Translations under genes and position numbers: made by a program | The notes under the pieces: generated by a model | Databases searched by the model: none | What the model saw: the letters and a program-made list of their open reading frames with translations, nothing else | What the model was told of the DNA's origin: nothing | Shown: positions 8,644 through 16,879 of the stretch, one piece after another | How the letters are laid out: every line of letters begins with the position of its first letter | Position numbering within the stretch: the stretch's first letter is position 1 | Assembly: GCA_900170005.1 (NCBI GenBank) | Contig: LT827128.1 | Location: 1,426,001 to 1,490,000, forward strand | From: Gordonibacter massiliensis (ex Traore et al. 2017) | Lineage (GTDB): Bacteria > Actinomycetota > Coriobacteriia > Coriobacteriales > Eggerthellaceae | DNA length: 64,000 bases | Direction of reading: 5' to 3'

Positions 8644-10014
8644 CTACGCGCTCTTCTCCACTGCCTCGGCCACCGGCTCGATGGCCGGCTTCGTCTCGCC
8701 CGTGATGTCGCTTGCGCGCACCGTGACGGACGTGGCCCCCTCGTGCTCGGGCAGGTCGTACATCACGTCCATGAGCACACGCTCGCAGATAGAGCGCAAG
8801 CCGCGGGCGCCCGTGCCGTGTTCCACGGCCTCGTGGGCGATGGCCGTGAGCGCCTCCGGCTCGAACACGAGCACGGAGTCCTCGAAGTCGAACATCTTCG
8901 TGTACTGCTTCACCAGCGCGTTCTTGGGCTCGGTGAGGATGCGCACGAGGTCTTCCTCCGACAGCTCGGCAAGCGACGTGACCACGGGGATGCGGCCCAC
9001 GAACTCGGGGATCATGCCGTACTTGTTCAAGTCCTCCGGCAACACCTGCGCCAAAAGCTCGGCTTCGGCGTGCTTCTTGGACTCGGGCATCTCGGCGTTG
9101 AAGCCCAGGCCGCTCTTGCCCACGCGCTCGGCGATGATGTCGGCGAGCCCGACGAACGCCCCGCCCAGGATGAACAGGATGTTCGTGGTGTCGATGTGCA
9201 GAAGCTCCTGCTGCGGGTGCTTGCGGCCGCCCTGCGGCGGAACGCTCGCCTCCGTGCCCTCGACGATCTTCAGCAGCGCCTGCTGCACGCCCTCGCCCGA
9301 CACGTCGCGCGTGATGGACAGGTTCTCGGCCTTGCGGGCCACCTTGTCGATCTCGTCGATGTAGATGATGCCGATCTCGGCGCGCGGGATGTCGAAGTCG
9401 GCGGCCGTCATGAGCTTGAGCAGGATGTTCTCCACGTCCTCGCCCACGTAGCCCGCCTCGGTGAGGGTGGTGGCGTCGGCGATGGCGAAGGGCACCTTCA
9501 GCGTGCGCGCGAGCGTCTGCGCCAGCAGCGTCTTGCCGGAGCCCGTGGGACCCAGCAGCATGATGTTGCTCTTGGCCAGCTCCACGTCGCCCTCGGCGGC
9601 GTCGGCTCCCAAGCTGATGCGCTTGTAGTGGTTGTACACGGCCACGGACAGCGCCCGCTTGGCCGCCTCCTGGCCCACCACGTGCTCGGACAGCTCGCCG
9701 TAGAGCTCGTGGGGCGTGGGCAGGTCGGCCAGCACGTCTTCGGGCGCGGGTTCGGCGTCCGCGACGTAGGGCTCGCCCGCGTGCTTGGCGTGGCGGCCCT
9801 GCGGCTCGGGCTCCATCGGGGCCGTCGCCTCGGGCGGAACGGAGAGCCCCAGGTCGCGCATCATGGCGTCGGCGCACACGGAGATGCACTCGTCGCAGAT
9901 GTAGATGCCGTTGGGACCCGAGATCATCGCGGCGACTTCATGCGGGTGCTTGCCGCAGAAAGCGCACGCGATGTCGTCCCGGCCCGAGAATTCCTCGTGA
10001 ATGTCGTTCGTCAT
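8644..10014 (-). CDS. clpX: ATP-dependent protease ATPase subunit ClpX
   Basis: AAA+ unfoldase that recognises substrates and feeds them to ClpP. 456 residues. The N-terminal zinc-binding domain has CAFC (residues 17-20) and CDEC (40-43). Walker A is GPTGSGKT at 155-162 and Walker B IIYIDEID at 216-223. The sensor/arginine region shows EFVGRIPV and GARGLRSI. The ClpP-docking IGF-type loop appears as SGLGFNAE. The linker between the zinc finger and the AAA+ domain (residues about 60-100) is longer and more acidic than in E. coli. It starts 6 bases after the clpP stop, so the two are co-transcribed. Order on the strand is tig, clpP, clpX, the standard arrangement. Confidence 0.97.
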   Translation of the reverse strand: MTNDIHEEFSGRDDIACAFCGKHPHEVAAMISGPNGIYICDECISVCADAMMRDLGLSVPPEATAPMEPEPQGRHAKHAGEPYVADAEPAPEDVLADLPTPHELYGELSEHVVGQEAAKRALSVAVYNHYKRISLGADAAEGDVELAKSNIMLLGPTGSGKTLLAQTLARTLKVPFAIADATTLTEAGYVGEDVENILLKLMTAADFDIPRAEIGIIYIDEIDKVARKAENLSITRDVSGEGVQQALLKIVEGTEASVPPQGGRKHPQQELLHIDTTNILFILGGAFVGLADIIAERVGKSGLGFNAEMPESKKHAEAELLAQVLPEDLNKYGMIPEFVGRIPVVTSLAELSEEDLVRILTEPKNALVKQYTKMFDFEDSVLVFEPEALTAIAHEAVEHGTGARGLRSICERVLMDVMYDLPEHEGATSVTVRASDITGETKPAIEPVAEAVEKSA

Positions 10015-10020
10015 AGCGGG

Positions 10021-10656
10021 TTATTCGCTCTTCTTCTCTTCGGTGCCCGCAGCGGTCGCGCGCGACGTGGTGATGCGGTCGACCAGACCGTACGCCAGCG
10101 CCTCCTCGGCGGTCATGTAGTTGTCGCGCTCGGTGTCGGCCTGGATGGTCTCGAGCGTCTGGCCCGTGTTGTCCGCCAGGATCTTGTTCAGGCGGTTGCG
10201 GGTCTTCAGCATGAAGTCGGCCACGATGGCGATCTCGGTCTGCTGCCCCTGCGCGCCGCCGGACGGCTGGTGGATGAGCACCATGGAGTTCGGCAGGCAC
10301 ATGCGCTTGCCCTTGGCGCCGTTGGACAGCAGCACGGCTGCCATGGAGGCGCACTCGCCCAGGCAGATGGTGGACACGTCGCACTTGATGAAGTCCATCG
10401 TGTCGAGGATGGCCAGGCCCGCCGTGACGGAGCCGCCCGGCGAGTTGATGTAGAGGGAGATGTCCTTCTCGGGGTCGGCGCTCTCCAAGTGCAGCAGCTG
10501 CGCCACCACGGAGTTCGCCACGTTGTCGTCGATCTGCTCGCCCAGGAAGATCACGCGGTCGTTCAGCAGGCGGGAGTAGATGTCGTAGCTGCGCTCGCCG
10601 CGCGGGGACTGTTCGATGACGTAGGGGATCAATGCTGCTTTGGTATCGTAACTCAT
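10021..10656 (-). CDS. clpP: ATP-dependent Clp protease proteolytic subunit
   Basis: Serine peptidase that assembles into the 14-mer degradation chamber of ClpXP/ClpCP. 211 residues from the chosen start. The catalytic triad is visible: Ser104 in GECASMAA, His129 in [11 protein letters not shown] and Asp178 in [29 protein letters not shown] is the usual N-terminus after the processed leader. ATG 10656 is chosen because GAGGCAA lies just upstream and the protein then begins [11 protein letters not shown] as in relatives; an open frame extends 15 codons further up without support. The 170-base gap from tig could hold a separate promoter, but I could not define one. Confidence 0.97.
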   Translation of the reverse strand: MSYDTKAALIPYVIEQSPRGERSYDIYSRLLNDRVIFLGEQIDDNVANSVVAQLLHLESADPEKDISLYINSPGGSVTAGLAILDTMDFIKCDVSTICLGECASMAAVLLSNGAKGKRMCLPNSMVLIHQPSGGAQGQQTEIAIVADFMLKTRNRLNKILADNTGQTLETIQADTERDNYMTAEEALAYGLVDRITTSRATAAGTEEKKSE

Positions 10657-10784
10657 AGCTTGTTGCCTCGCTTTCGCTCGCGGCCCCTGCGGGCGCCGCA
10701 CAAAATCGTCTTATGCCATAGTGATGTACGCTTCGCCGCCACGCAAGGCCAGGCTACCGTTTCGTTACCCACGGCGAGACGAAC

Positions 10785-10808
10785 GGACGCGCCCCGAGGG
10801 GCGCGTCC
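10785..10808. terminator. Hairpin downstream of trigger factor
   Basis: A perfect 11-bp inverted repeat (GGACGCGCCCC at 10785-10795 with its complement at 10798-10808) lies 18 bases after the tig stop. There is no U-tract on the minus strand, so it may attenuate or protect the transcript rather than end it. Confidence 0.45.
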
Positions 10809-10826
10809 CGCTTGCCGCTCGCGGCG

Positions 10827-12335
10827 CTATTCGGCGTCCGCGGCCTTGTCGGCTTCGGCGGACTCGTCCTTCTTGGCCTTCTTCGGGGCGGCCTTCTTGG
10901 CCGGCTTCTTCTCGGTTGCCTCGGGCTCGGCTGCGGCATCGGCCTTGGCCTCGTCCTTCTTAGCGGTCTTCTTGGCCGCGGCTTTCTTGGCGGGCTTCTT
11001 CTTCTCGTCGGCGGGCTTGCCCGGCTCGATCTCGGTCACGACGGCCTTCTCCATGACGTCTTGCGCGGCCCTCGTGCGGGCAATGCCGTTCTTCACCATG
11101 TGGAGCTGGCCGTTCTTGCGCCACTCCTCCTGGAGCTTCTTCGGATCCTCCACGCCGCTCTTCACGAACTCCTCGGCCACGTCCTCGTCGGTGACCTCCA
11201 TGCCGAAGTGGCGGGCCCACGCGTCGAGCGCGAGGTCCTGCTTCGTCATGTCGGCCGCCTGGGCCTTCACGTCCTCCTTGAACTGGTCGGGCTTGATGCC
11301 CTGCTGCGCGAGGTAGGCGTCGAAGCTCATGCCCTGGCGCTGCAGCTGCTGGAAGAAGTCCTGCAGAAGGCTGGTCTCGGCCTCTTCGCACATGGCCTCG
11401 GGCGCCTCGCCCTGCAGGCGGTCGGCCAGCTTGGACAGGCACTGGTTCTCCTTGATGCGGGGCAGCACGTCGGCCTTTTGCTCCTCGATGGACTCGGCCA
11501 CGCGGCTGCGCAGGTCGGCCACGTTCTCGAAGCCGAGCGTGTCCTTGGCCCACTCGTCGGTGACCTCGGGCAGCACCTTGTTCTTGACGGAGATGACCTC
11601 GACCTCGAAGTTGATCTTGGTCGTCTTGCCCATGAGGGGCTGCGTCATGACGGTCGGCTCGGCCGGCACGTCGATGGAGAACTCCTTCTTCTGGCCCTTC
11701 TTCATGCCCACGAGCTCGGCGTCGAACTCGGCCGGGAACAGGCCCGTGCCCAGGCCGTACAGGCGCGTGGGCGTGGTCAGCGACTCGATGTCGGCTCCGG
11801 CGTCGTCGGTGGCCTTCATGCCGAGGTCGAGGTAGCTGTCCTCCTTGACCTTCGTGGCCGCCGCGGCGTCCTCGTAATCGTAGTAGTGCTCGCGCAGCTG
11901 GTCGATCTGATCGTCGATCTCGGCGTCGCTCACGCCCTCGGCGGGCATCTCGATCTCGACCGGATCGTAGCTCGAAAGCTCGAGCTCGGGCTTCACTTCG
12001 ACCTCGAGCGAGTACTCGAAGGGCTTGCCCGCCTCGACGAGGCCCATGTCCTCGTCGAACGTCGGCTTCGAGACGGGGTACAGGTTGCTGCCGTCGATGG
12101 CGAGGGGATAGGTTTCGTTCACCACATCGTCCGTCACCGTGGCGGGAACCGCTGCGGCGCCCAGCGCGTTGTCGATGATCGGGCGCGGGGCCTTGCCGGC
12201 ACGGAACCCGGGGAAGTTGTACTTGTGCGCGAAGTCCTTGTAGGTCTTCTTGATGCGGGCGTCGATATCCTTGGCATCGACGGTAACGGTCACTTTGACG
12301 CGGTTATCCTGCAATGCCTCAACTTTTGTTTCCAC
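10827..12335 (-). CDS. tig: Trigger factor (ribosome-associated chaperone, prolyl isomerase)
   Basis: Binds the ribosome exit tunnel and helps nascent chains fold. About 502 residues. The N-terminal ribosome-binding domain shows FAHKYNFPGFRAGKAPRPII with the GFRxGKxP signature. The FKBP-type PPIase domain spans the middle (KGQKKEFSIDVP region), and a helical C-terminal arm domain follows. The last ~65 residues are an unusual Lys/Ala/Glu-rich tail (KKPAKKAAAKKTAKK), absent from typical trigger factors and probably disordered. GTG 12335 is chosen over ATG 12353: a perfect GGAGG lies 8 bases before the GTG, inside what would otherwise be coding sequence, and the protein then begins METKVEALQDNRVKV. 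It heads the tig-clpP-clpX group. Confidence 0.95.
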   Translation of the reverse strand: METKVEALQDNRVKVTVTVDAKDIDARIKKTYKDFAHKYNFPGFRAGKAPRPIIDNALGAAAVPATVTDDVVNETYPLAIDGSNLYPVSKPTFDEDMGLVEAGKPFEYSLEVEVKPELELSSYDPVEIEMPAEGVSDAEIDDQIDQLREHYYDYEDAAAATKVKEDSYLDLGMKATDDAGADIESLTTPTRLYGLGTGLFPAEFDAELVGMKKGQKKEFSIDVPAEPTVMTQPLMGKTTKINFEVEVISVKNKVLPEVTDEWAKDTLGFENVADLRSRVAESIEEQKADVLPRIKENQCLSKLADRLQGEAPEAMCEEAETSLLQDFFQQLQRQGMSFDAYLAQQGIKPDQFKEDVKAQAADMTKQDLALDAWARHFGMEVTDEDVAEEFVKSGVEDPKKLQEEWRKNGQLHMVKNGIARTRAAQDVMEKAVVTEIEPGKPADEKKKPAKKAAAKKTAKKDEAKADAAAEPEATEKKPAKKAAPKKAKKDESAEADKAADAE

Positions 12336-12661
12336 GTAACTATCCTCCATCATTTCCTGTCAATCGCCTCGCGGCGGCGTGCGGCGCGCCCGGCGGGTGC
12401 CCCTTGCGGCGCTCATCCGCATCGGTTTCGCAAGCAATCCGATTCGCGCTCTGAGCACACCGAAACGGAATTATCGCACATATGGAACGGTTGAGGAAGG
12501 AGGTTCACGAAGAACCGACGAAACACGCGGACGAGTCAAGCCGCAGGCGGGCCCCTGTAACGCAGCGTTGACTGATCTCCGGGTATTCTCCATACCGCGC
12601 CTCCTCCCCGAACGAGTATCATGGAACCTTACAAGAGGAATCATTGATCGAGAGGCGACGC
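12336..12661. other. Divergent spacer between tig and the membrane-protein/ATP-grasp pair
   Basis: No gene seen in these 326 bases. On the plus strand TTGACT (12568-12573), 17 bases, then CATACC (12591-12596) is a weak candidate promoter for the genes at 12662 onward. On the minus strand GATAAT near 12470-12476 is a possible -10 for tig without a good -35. Confidence 0.35.
12344..12348 (-). promoter_or_regulatory. Ribosome binding site that fixes the tig start
   Basis: GGAGG on the minus strand, 8 nt upstream of GTG 12335. It lies just downstream of the tandem ATG codons at 12353 and 12350, so the annotated ATG starts would be followed, not preceded, by the Shine-Dalgarno. Confidence 0.7.
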
Positions 12662-13021
12662 GTGTCCATCGTTTTGAACATACCGCAGGAACGCGAGCTG
12701 GCACGGCTCATCGACTACGAGCGGGCGACGTGCAGCGTGGACGGCGAGCTCGTGTACCGCTGCGCCTTCCCCTACCGCCCCGACGACGAGTTGCAGGCCG
12801 AGCTCATCGATTGCGGCGCGCTGGCCGCGAAGGCCGAGGGCAAGCGCGGCACCATCGTGGTCATCACGTCGGACGGCTACTCCTTCTTCCTCGAGCGCAA
12901 CCGCGCCGAGCGCGAGCGCGCCCGCCGCGAGAAGCGCGACGCGCGCCTCATCGGCCTTTCGGCCTTCTTCGCCGCGCTTTGCATGGCCGTCGGGTTCTTG
13001 CTGGGCAGGTTCTTGGCGTAG
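12662..13021 (+). CDS. Small protein with a C-terminal membrane anchor, unknown function
   Basis: 119 residues (125 if the TTG at 12644 is used). The soluble part begins VSIVLNIPQERELARLIDYE and has alternating beta/alpha character. A highly charged helix, FLERNRAERERARREKRDARL, leads into a single C-terminal transmembrane segment (LSAFFAALCMAVGFLLGRFLA). It is thus a tail-anchored protein with its body in the cytoplasm. GTG 12662 has GAGAGG six bases upstream; TTG 12644 has AGAGG five bases upstream, and GTG is preferred. The stop codon abuts the ATG of the ATP-grasp gene with no gap, so the two are translationally coupled and may work together. No family recognised. Confidence 0.75.
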   Translation: MSIVLNIPQERELARLIDYERATCSVDGELVYRCAFPYRPDDELQAELIDCGALAAKAEGKRGTIVVITSDGYSFFLERNRAERERARREKRDARLIGLSAFFAALCMAVGFLLGRFLA

Positions 13022-14254
13022 ATGCCGGCGGCGATCGGGAACATGCCGCGCGAGAAAATCCTTTTGACCGAGGGCTCCAGCCTCACCGCGCGCGAGACGC
13101 TCACCGCGCTCGCGTCGTGCGGCTACGAGGTGCACGTGCTCACCTGCGCTCGGCTCCCCCTTTGCCTGTTCAGCCGGTGGAGAAGCAAGATCGTGCGCAC
13201 GGTCGACGCGAACGAGCAGCCCCTCGCCTATCTGCGGCACGTCGCGCGCCTCGTGGAGGACGAGGGCTATGCGGCCGTGCTGCCCACCCACGAGCAGGCT
13301 TGGCTCTTGGCCGAGGGGGCGAGCCTGCTGCCTGCGGAAGCGCCTGTCGCGGTCGCGTCGGCCGAGGCCTTCCGCCGCGCTCAGAGCAAGGTGCGCTTCG
13401 CGGAGCTCTTGGACGAGCTGGGACTTCCCCAACCCGCTTGGCGGCTTCTTGACGAAGAGGGCGGCCACCTCTCCTTCCCCTTCTGGGTAAAGGCCGAGTT
13501 CGGCACTGCCGGCCGATCGACACGCCGCGTGGCCGACGAGGCGCAGATGAGGGCGGCCGCCGCCGAACTTTCGTCGGGCGGTGGCCGTCTGATGGCGCAG
13601 GAAGAGGCTCCGGGAAGCTACGGCCAGGTTGCGGGATTGTTCGACCACGGCCGCCTTGCAGCCGTGCACACGACCGTGCAGACGGGCGTGGGTGCCGGGA
13701 ACTCGGCCGCCGCCCGGAGAAGCGTCGACTTCCCCGAAACCCGCCGGCATATCGAGGCCGTTGGCGAGCGCCTGCGCTGGCACGGACCCCTCACGCTGGA
13801 CTTCCTGCACGTCGACGGGCACCCGCGCTACCTGGAGTGCAACCCGCGCATGGTGGAGCCCGGCAACGCGGCGGTCGCCGGCGTGAATTTCCCCGCCCTG
13901 CTCGTAGAGCTGTCGTCGAAAGGCCACCTGAACGGCGGTTTGCGCGTGGGCGCGGCCGGCGTCGAAACGCGCAGCCTGCAGGCGCTGTTGCTGGGAGCTG
14001 CGGAGTCGTCGGGCACGAGGCGCGCCGTGCTGCGGACGCTGGGCCGCTACATGGGCGGCAAGGGCGGGGCCGAGGTGCTGACGCCCGTGCGCGCCGATCC
14101 CCCGAGCCTGGTGCCGCTCGCGGTGGTGCTGGCACGCCTGCTGGCCGACCCGCGCAGCGTGGCCGGCATCGCGGCCGGAGCCGTGCGCGCCTACAGCGTG
14201 CGGCCGGACGCGATCGACAAGCTGCGGCGCGCCGTCGCCGCCGAAGGCGCGTGA
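13022..14254 (+). CDS. ATP-grasp domain protein (carboxylate-amine ligase type)
   Basis: 410 residues. ATP-grasp enzymes join a carboxylate to an amine or thiol through an acyl phosphate. The N-terminal Rossmann-like half is KILLTEGSSLTARETLTALA, the pre-ATP-grasp fold, followed by LVEDEGYAAVLPTHEQAWLL. The ATP-grasp core has FPFWVKAEFGTAGRSTRRV (the Lys and Gly-rich loop), QEEAPGSYGQVAG, and the metal-binding end LTLDFLHVDG...YLECNPRMVEPGNAA, where ECNPR is diagnostic. The C-terminal ~110 residues are hydrophobic and Arg-rich with no known domain. Substrate is unknown and no biosynthetic cluster surrounds it. It directly follows the tail-anchored protein gene, suggesting a membrane-associated ligase. 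Confidence 0.85.
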   Translation: MPAAIGNMPREKILLTEGSSLTARETLTALASCGYEVHVLTCARLPLCLFSRWRSKIVRTVDANEQPLAYLRHVARLVEDEGYAAVLPTHEQAWLLAEGASLLPAEAPVAVASAEAFRRAQSKVRFAELLDELGLPQPAWRLLDEEGGHLSFPFWVKAEFGTAGRSTRRVADEAQMRAAAAELSSGGGRLMAQEEAPGSYGQVAGLFDHGRLAAVHTTVQTGVGAGNSAAARRSVDFPETRRHIEAVGERLRWHGPLTLDFLHVDGHPRYLECNPRMVEPGNAAVAGVNFPALLVELSSKGHLNGGLRVGAAGVETRSLQALLLGAAESSGTRRAVLRTLGRYMGGKGGAEVLTPVRADPPSLVPLAVVLARLLADPRSVAGIAAGAVRAYSVRPDAIDKLRRAVAAEGA

Positions 14255-14328
14255 GCGAGCGCGCAACCGACCCATGGAGCGGCCGTCCCTTCGCGCACGT
14301 GGCCCTCCGACGCGCGCCGCTTTCTTCG

Positions 14329-15648
14329 CTACGCGAAGAACGTCTGGGTGAGCCAGGGGCCGTACTCGCCTTCCCACATGCCGCCCAGCTGGGCGAACAC
14401 CTGCGGCCAGTCGATCGTCTGGCCGAACAGCAGCTCGAGGTAATGGCGATTGCCGATGCCGCGCTCGGGCGGCGCGCCCAGACACGCCTGGGCGACCGTG
14501 TAGGTGCAGGTGGGGCATGCGGTCACGAGCGTCTCGGCACCGGTTTTGCGCGCCTCGTCAATCACGCGCCACACACGCCGCTGCGTGACGTCGTCGTCGT
14601 AGGACGCCACGGCCCCGCCTGCACCGCAGCAGAGCGTGCCCTTGCGGTGGTGGTCCAGCTCCAAGCGCTCGGCGTCGGGCAGGTTGCGCGCCACGAGCGC
14701 GCGTATGGCGGCGCCGTGGCGGCCGTCGGCCCGATCGTGGCACGAGTCGAAGAACGTGACGCGGGCCTCGGGAAGCGGCGAGAATCCCGCGGGCTTGCCG
14801 GCCCGCTCGAGCGCGCGGCTCTTCTTCAGCAGCAGCTCCGGCAGGGGCACGATGTCCACCTCGTCGCCCATGAGCTCCGCGAACTCCTCGCCGCAACCAG
14901 GGCAGACCGTCACCACGCGCGTGATGCCCGCCGCGCGGATCTGGTCGAGGATGCGCTGACGCAGCGCCGCGGCACGGTCGAACAGCCCCGCGCTCATGAG
15001 CGGGCTGCCGCAGCAGTCATCGGAAAGCGCCCAGGCCATGCCGGCGTCGGTGAGCCACCGTCCCACCGTGCGGGTGAGCTCGGGCGCGTAGCTCACGAGC
15101 GAGCAACCGGGGAAGAACAGGGTGTCCACCGTGCCGGGGCCGAGCTCGGCCGCCTGCGCGAGCGAGGTGAACTCCGGATAGCCGATGCCGTAGATGGCGC
15201 GGTAGGCGCTGAAGATGTTCCACTCGTTGTCCACCATCACGAGCTTGGAATCGTCGGGCGGCATGAGCCCGGCGCGCATGAACAATACGCGCCAGTCGCG
15301 CATGCGCTCGGGCGCCAGCAGGTGGTGCTGGCAGGTGGCCGTGCAGTACCCGCAGAAGCAGCAGCGGCGCAGCGCGTGGTAGAGCTCGGGGCGCTCCTGC
15401 ACAACCTGCAACACCGCATCGGGCTGGTCGTCGAAAGGCAACGCGACAACGGCACGGTAGCCCTCCTCCACGAGGCCCATGTCGAGCGCGGGCTCCTTCA
15501 ACACCTCGCAGCGCAGCGTGCAGCGCTTGCAATGGGAGCAAGTGAGCCTCTTGTTCGCCCAGGCGGCCAGCATATCGAGCTTGGCCGAATCCAAGCCGGC
15601 TATCTGCTCCAGGTCTTCTTTCGAAAGCTTTTCGGGTCTTGTCTGCAT
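14329..15648 (-). CDS. (Fe-S)-binding CCG-domain oxidoreductase subunit (GlpC/HdrD-like)
   Basis: 439 residues, cytoplasmic or membrane-associated electron-transfer protein. Two [4Fe-4S] sites stand at the N-terminus: C37-x2-C40-x2-C43-x3-C47 and C96-x2-C99-x2-C102-x3-C106. Two CCG (cysteine-rich) domains follow: LFFPGCSLVSYAP with DDCCGSPLMSAG, then VTFFDSCHDRADG with LCCGAGGAVASYD and ACPTC. This is the layout of GlpC, HdrD and related subunits that reduce quinones or disulfides. No flavoprotein partner is adjacent, so it may act with a partner encoded elsewhere. ATG 15648 follows a GGAGGGGGAG site. Genomes of this group carry many such proteins, so the substrate cannot be inferred. Confidence 0.88.
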   Translation of the reverse strand: MQTRPEKLSKEDLEQIAGLDSAKLDMLAAWANKRLTCSHCKRCTLRCEVLKEPALDMGLVEEGYRAVVALPFDDQPDAVLQVVQERPELYHALRRCCFCGYCTATCQHHLLAPERMRDWRVLFMRAGLMPPDDSKLVMVDNEWNIFSAYRAIYGIGYPEFTSLAQAAELGPGTVDTLFFPGCSLVSYAPELTRTVGRWLTDAGMAWALSDDCCGSPLMSAGLFDRAAALRQRILDQIRAAGITRVVTVCPGCGEEFAELMGDEVDIVPLPELLLKKSRALERAGKPAGFSPLPEARVTFFDSCHDRADGRHGAAIRALVARNLPDAERLELDHHRKGTLCCGAGGAVASYDDDVTQRRVWRVIDEARKTGAETLVTACPTCTYTVAQACLGAPPERGIGNRHYLELLFGQTIDWPQVFAQLGGMWEGEYGPWLTQTFFA

Positions 15649-15820
15649 GCGAACTCCCCCTCCGATTCGCCGTCCAGTTTAGCGCAATGCGCCTTGAGCA
15701 AGGCGAGAATCAGGCAAGGAAGCGCATTTTGCACAGCGCACGGCACGCAAAAGGCGGCATGCGCCCAAACGCCCGGGATACGAGCACGGTAGCTTCAACG
15801 GGTCGTATCGAACGGACGGC

Positions 15821-16813
15821 CTAACGAACCAGCAAATCGCCCGCGCCTTTGAGAAACTTCTCTATTCCGTCCTTCGCAAGATGGTAATACACTTTTCCGT
15901 CGCGCTTTTCGATGTCTACGAAGCCCGCAGCGAGCAGGTTGTTCATATGGTGGGAGGTCGTGGCGGGGGTCAGCGCAACCTGCTCGGCAATCTCGAGGTT
16001 GTAAAGGCTTCCCTCCTTGAGCGCGAGGAGGATCGATATCTTGCTCGAATCGCTCAACGCCTTTGCCCCGATCAACAGCTCGGCTTTCGTGAAACCCGGC
16101 TCCTCCTCGTTTGTCAAGCGGTCGACGAGCAGACCGTAGAGGCACATCCTCTCCGCGATGCATACCATGAGCGGCTCGGCCAAAATCGGGACGATCTCGG
16201 TTTCCGCATCGATCTTCCGAGACAGTTTCATGAAGCTTGTCGGCCGCTCTTCCTTCGAACGCATCTCAAACCGATCCAAAAGGATATCCGCTTCGGACTT
16301 GACTTTCGCATAGGCGTGCTCGAAGGCGGGGAAGTTGTCCCGCACCGCTTGGGCTACCAGCTCGATGCGCTGTTTCGGCTGCTGGAAAAGCGCCATGATC
16401 TGCCACTTCGCCCGATCGGAGAAATCTCCGGACTCCAGCACGTCGACAACGCTCTCCCCGCTGCCTTCGGTGCCTTCGTTGAATACCTCCTCGACTGTCC
16501 GGAGCGCCGCCTCGTCATCTATCTCGACGGCAGGATCGAACCATTCGGGATGGCGCAGGAAAACGGCTGCGTACGCAAGCAGCGTCGCTTCGTCGCAGCC
16601 GTCGAACAGCTTCACCCCGGCCGACGGGACGATCCGTTTCCGGAACGCTGTGTAATAGCGTTCGATCACCTGAAAGTTCGCTTGGTAGAATACGGCTCCC
16701 TCGATGCCGAAGCCATCCAATACCTCTACCGCCTGCTGTTCGCTCTGCTCGTCCCAGTCCTTGTTCGCAAGAAGGAACAGCGTCTCGAAGTAGGGGTTCA
16801 CGCGATGGTCCAT
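15821..16813 (-). CDS. ArsR-type winged-helix regulator of the adjacent ABC exporter
   Basis: 330 residues. The C-terminal third is a winged helix: LSDSSKISILLALKEGSLYN, then LEIAEQVALTPATTSHHMNNLLAAGFVDIEKRDGK with the SHHM recognition helix, and YYHLAKDGIEKFL forming the wing. This is the ArsR pattern in the large regulators that carry a DUF5937-like N-terminal sensor. The N-terminal 240 residues are alpha-helical, mostly acidic, and probably form a ligand-sensing and dimerisation domain. ATG 16813 has AAGGAAA upstream. It lies 66 bases downstream of the ABC transporter gene on the same strand, and its most probable target is the 13+6+13 palindrome at the transporter start, giving an autoregulated unit. 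Confidence 0.85.
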   Translation of the reverse strand: MDHRVNPYFETLFLLANKDWDEQSEQQAVEVLDGFGIEGAVFYQANFQVIERYYTAFRKRIVPSAGVKLFDGCDEATLLAYAAVFLRHPEWFDPAVEIDDEAALRTVEEVFNEGTEGSGESVVDVLESGDFSDRAKWQIMALFQQPKQRIELVAQAVRDNFPAFEHAYAKVKSEADILLDRFEMRSKEERPTSFMKLSRKIDAETEIVPILAEPLMVCIAERMCLYGLLVDRLTNEEEPGFTKAELLIGAKALSDSSKISILLALKEGSLYNLEIAEQVALTPATTSHHMNNLLAAGFVDIEKRDGKVYYHLAKDGIEKFLKGAGDLLVR

Positions 16814-16879
16814 GCCGGATTTCCTTCTCCTCTGCCCGCGCTTGGTTCGCAAGCGCCTTCGCGCGACCGCATCCTGGGT

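Noticed and set aside
12351-12353. ATG 12353 as the trigger factor start
   Set aside because: No ribosome site precedes it at a good distance, while a perfect GGAGG precedes GTG 12335 and yields the standard N-terminus.
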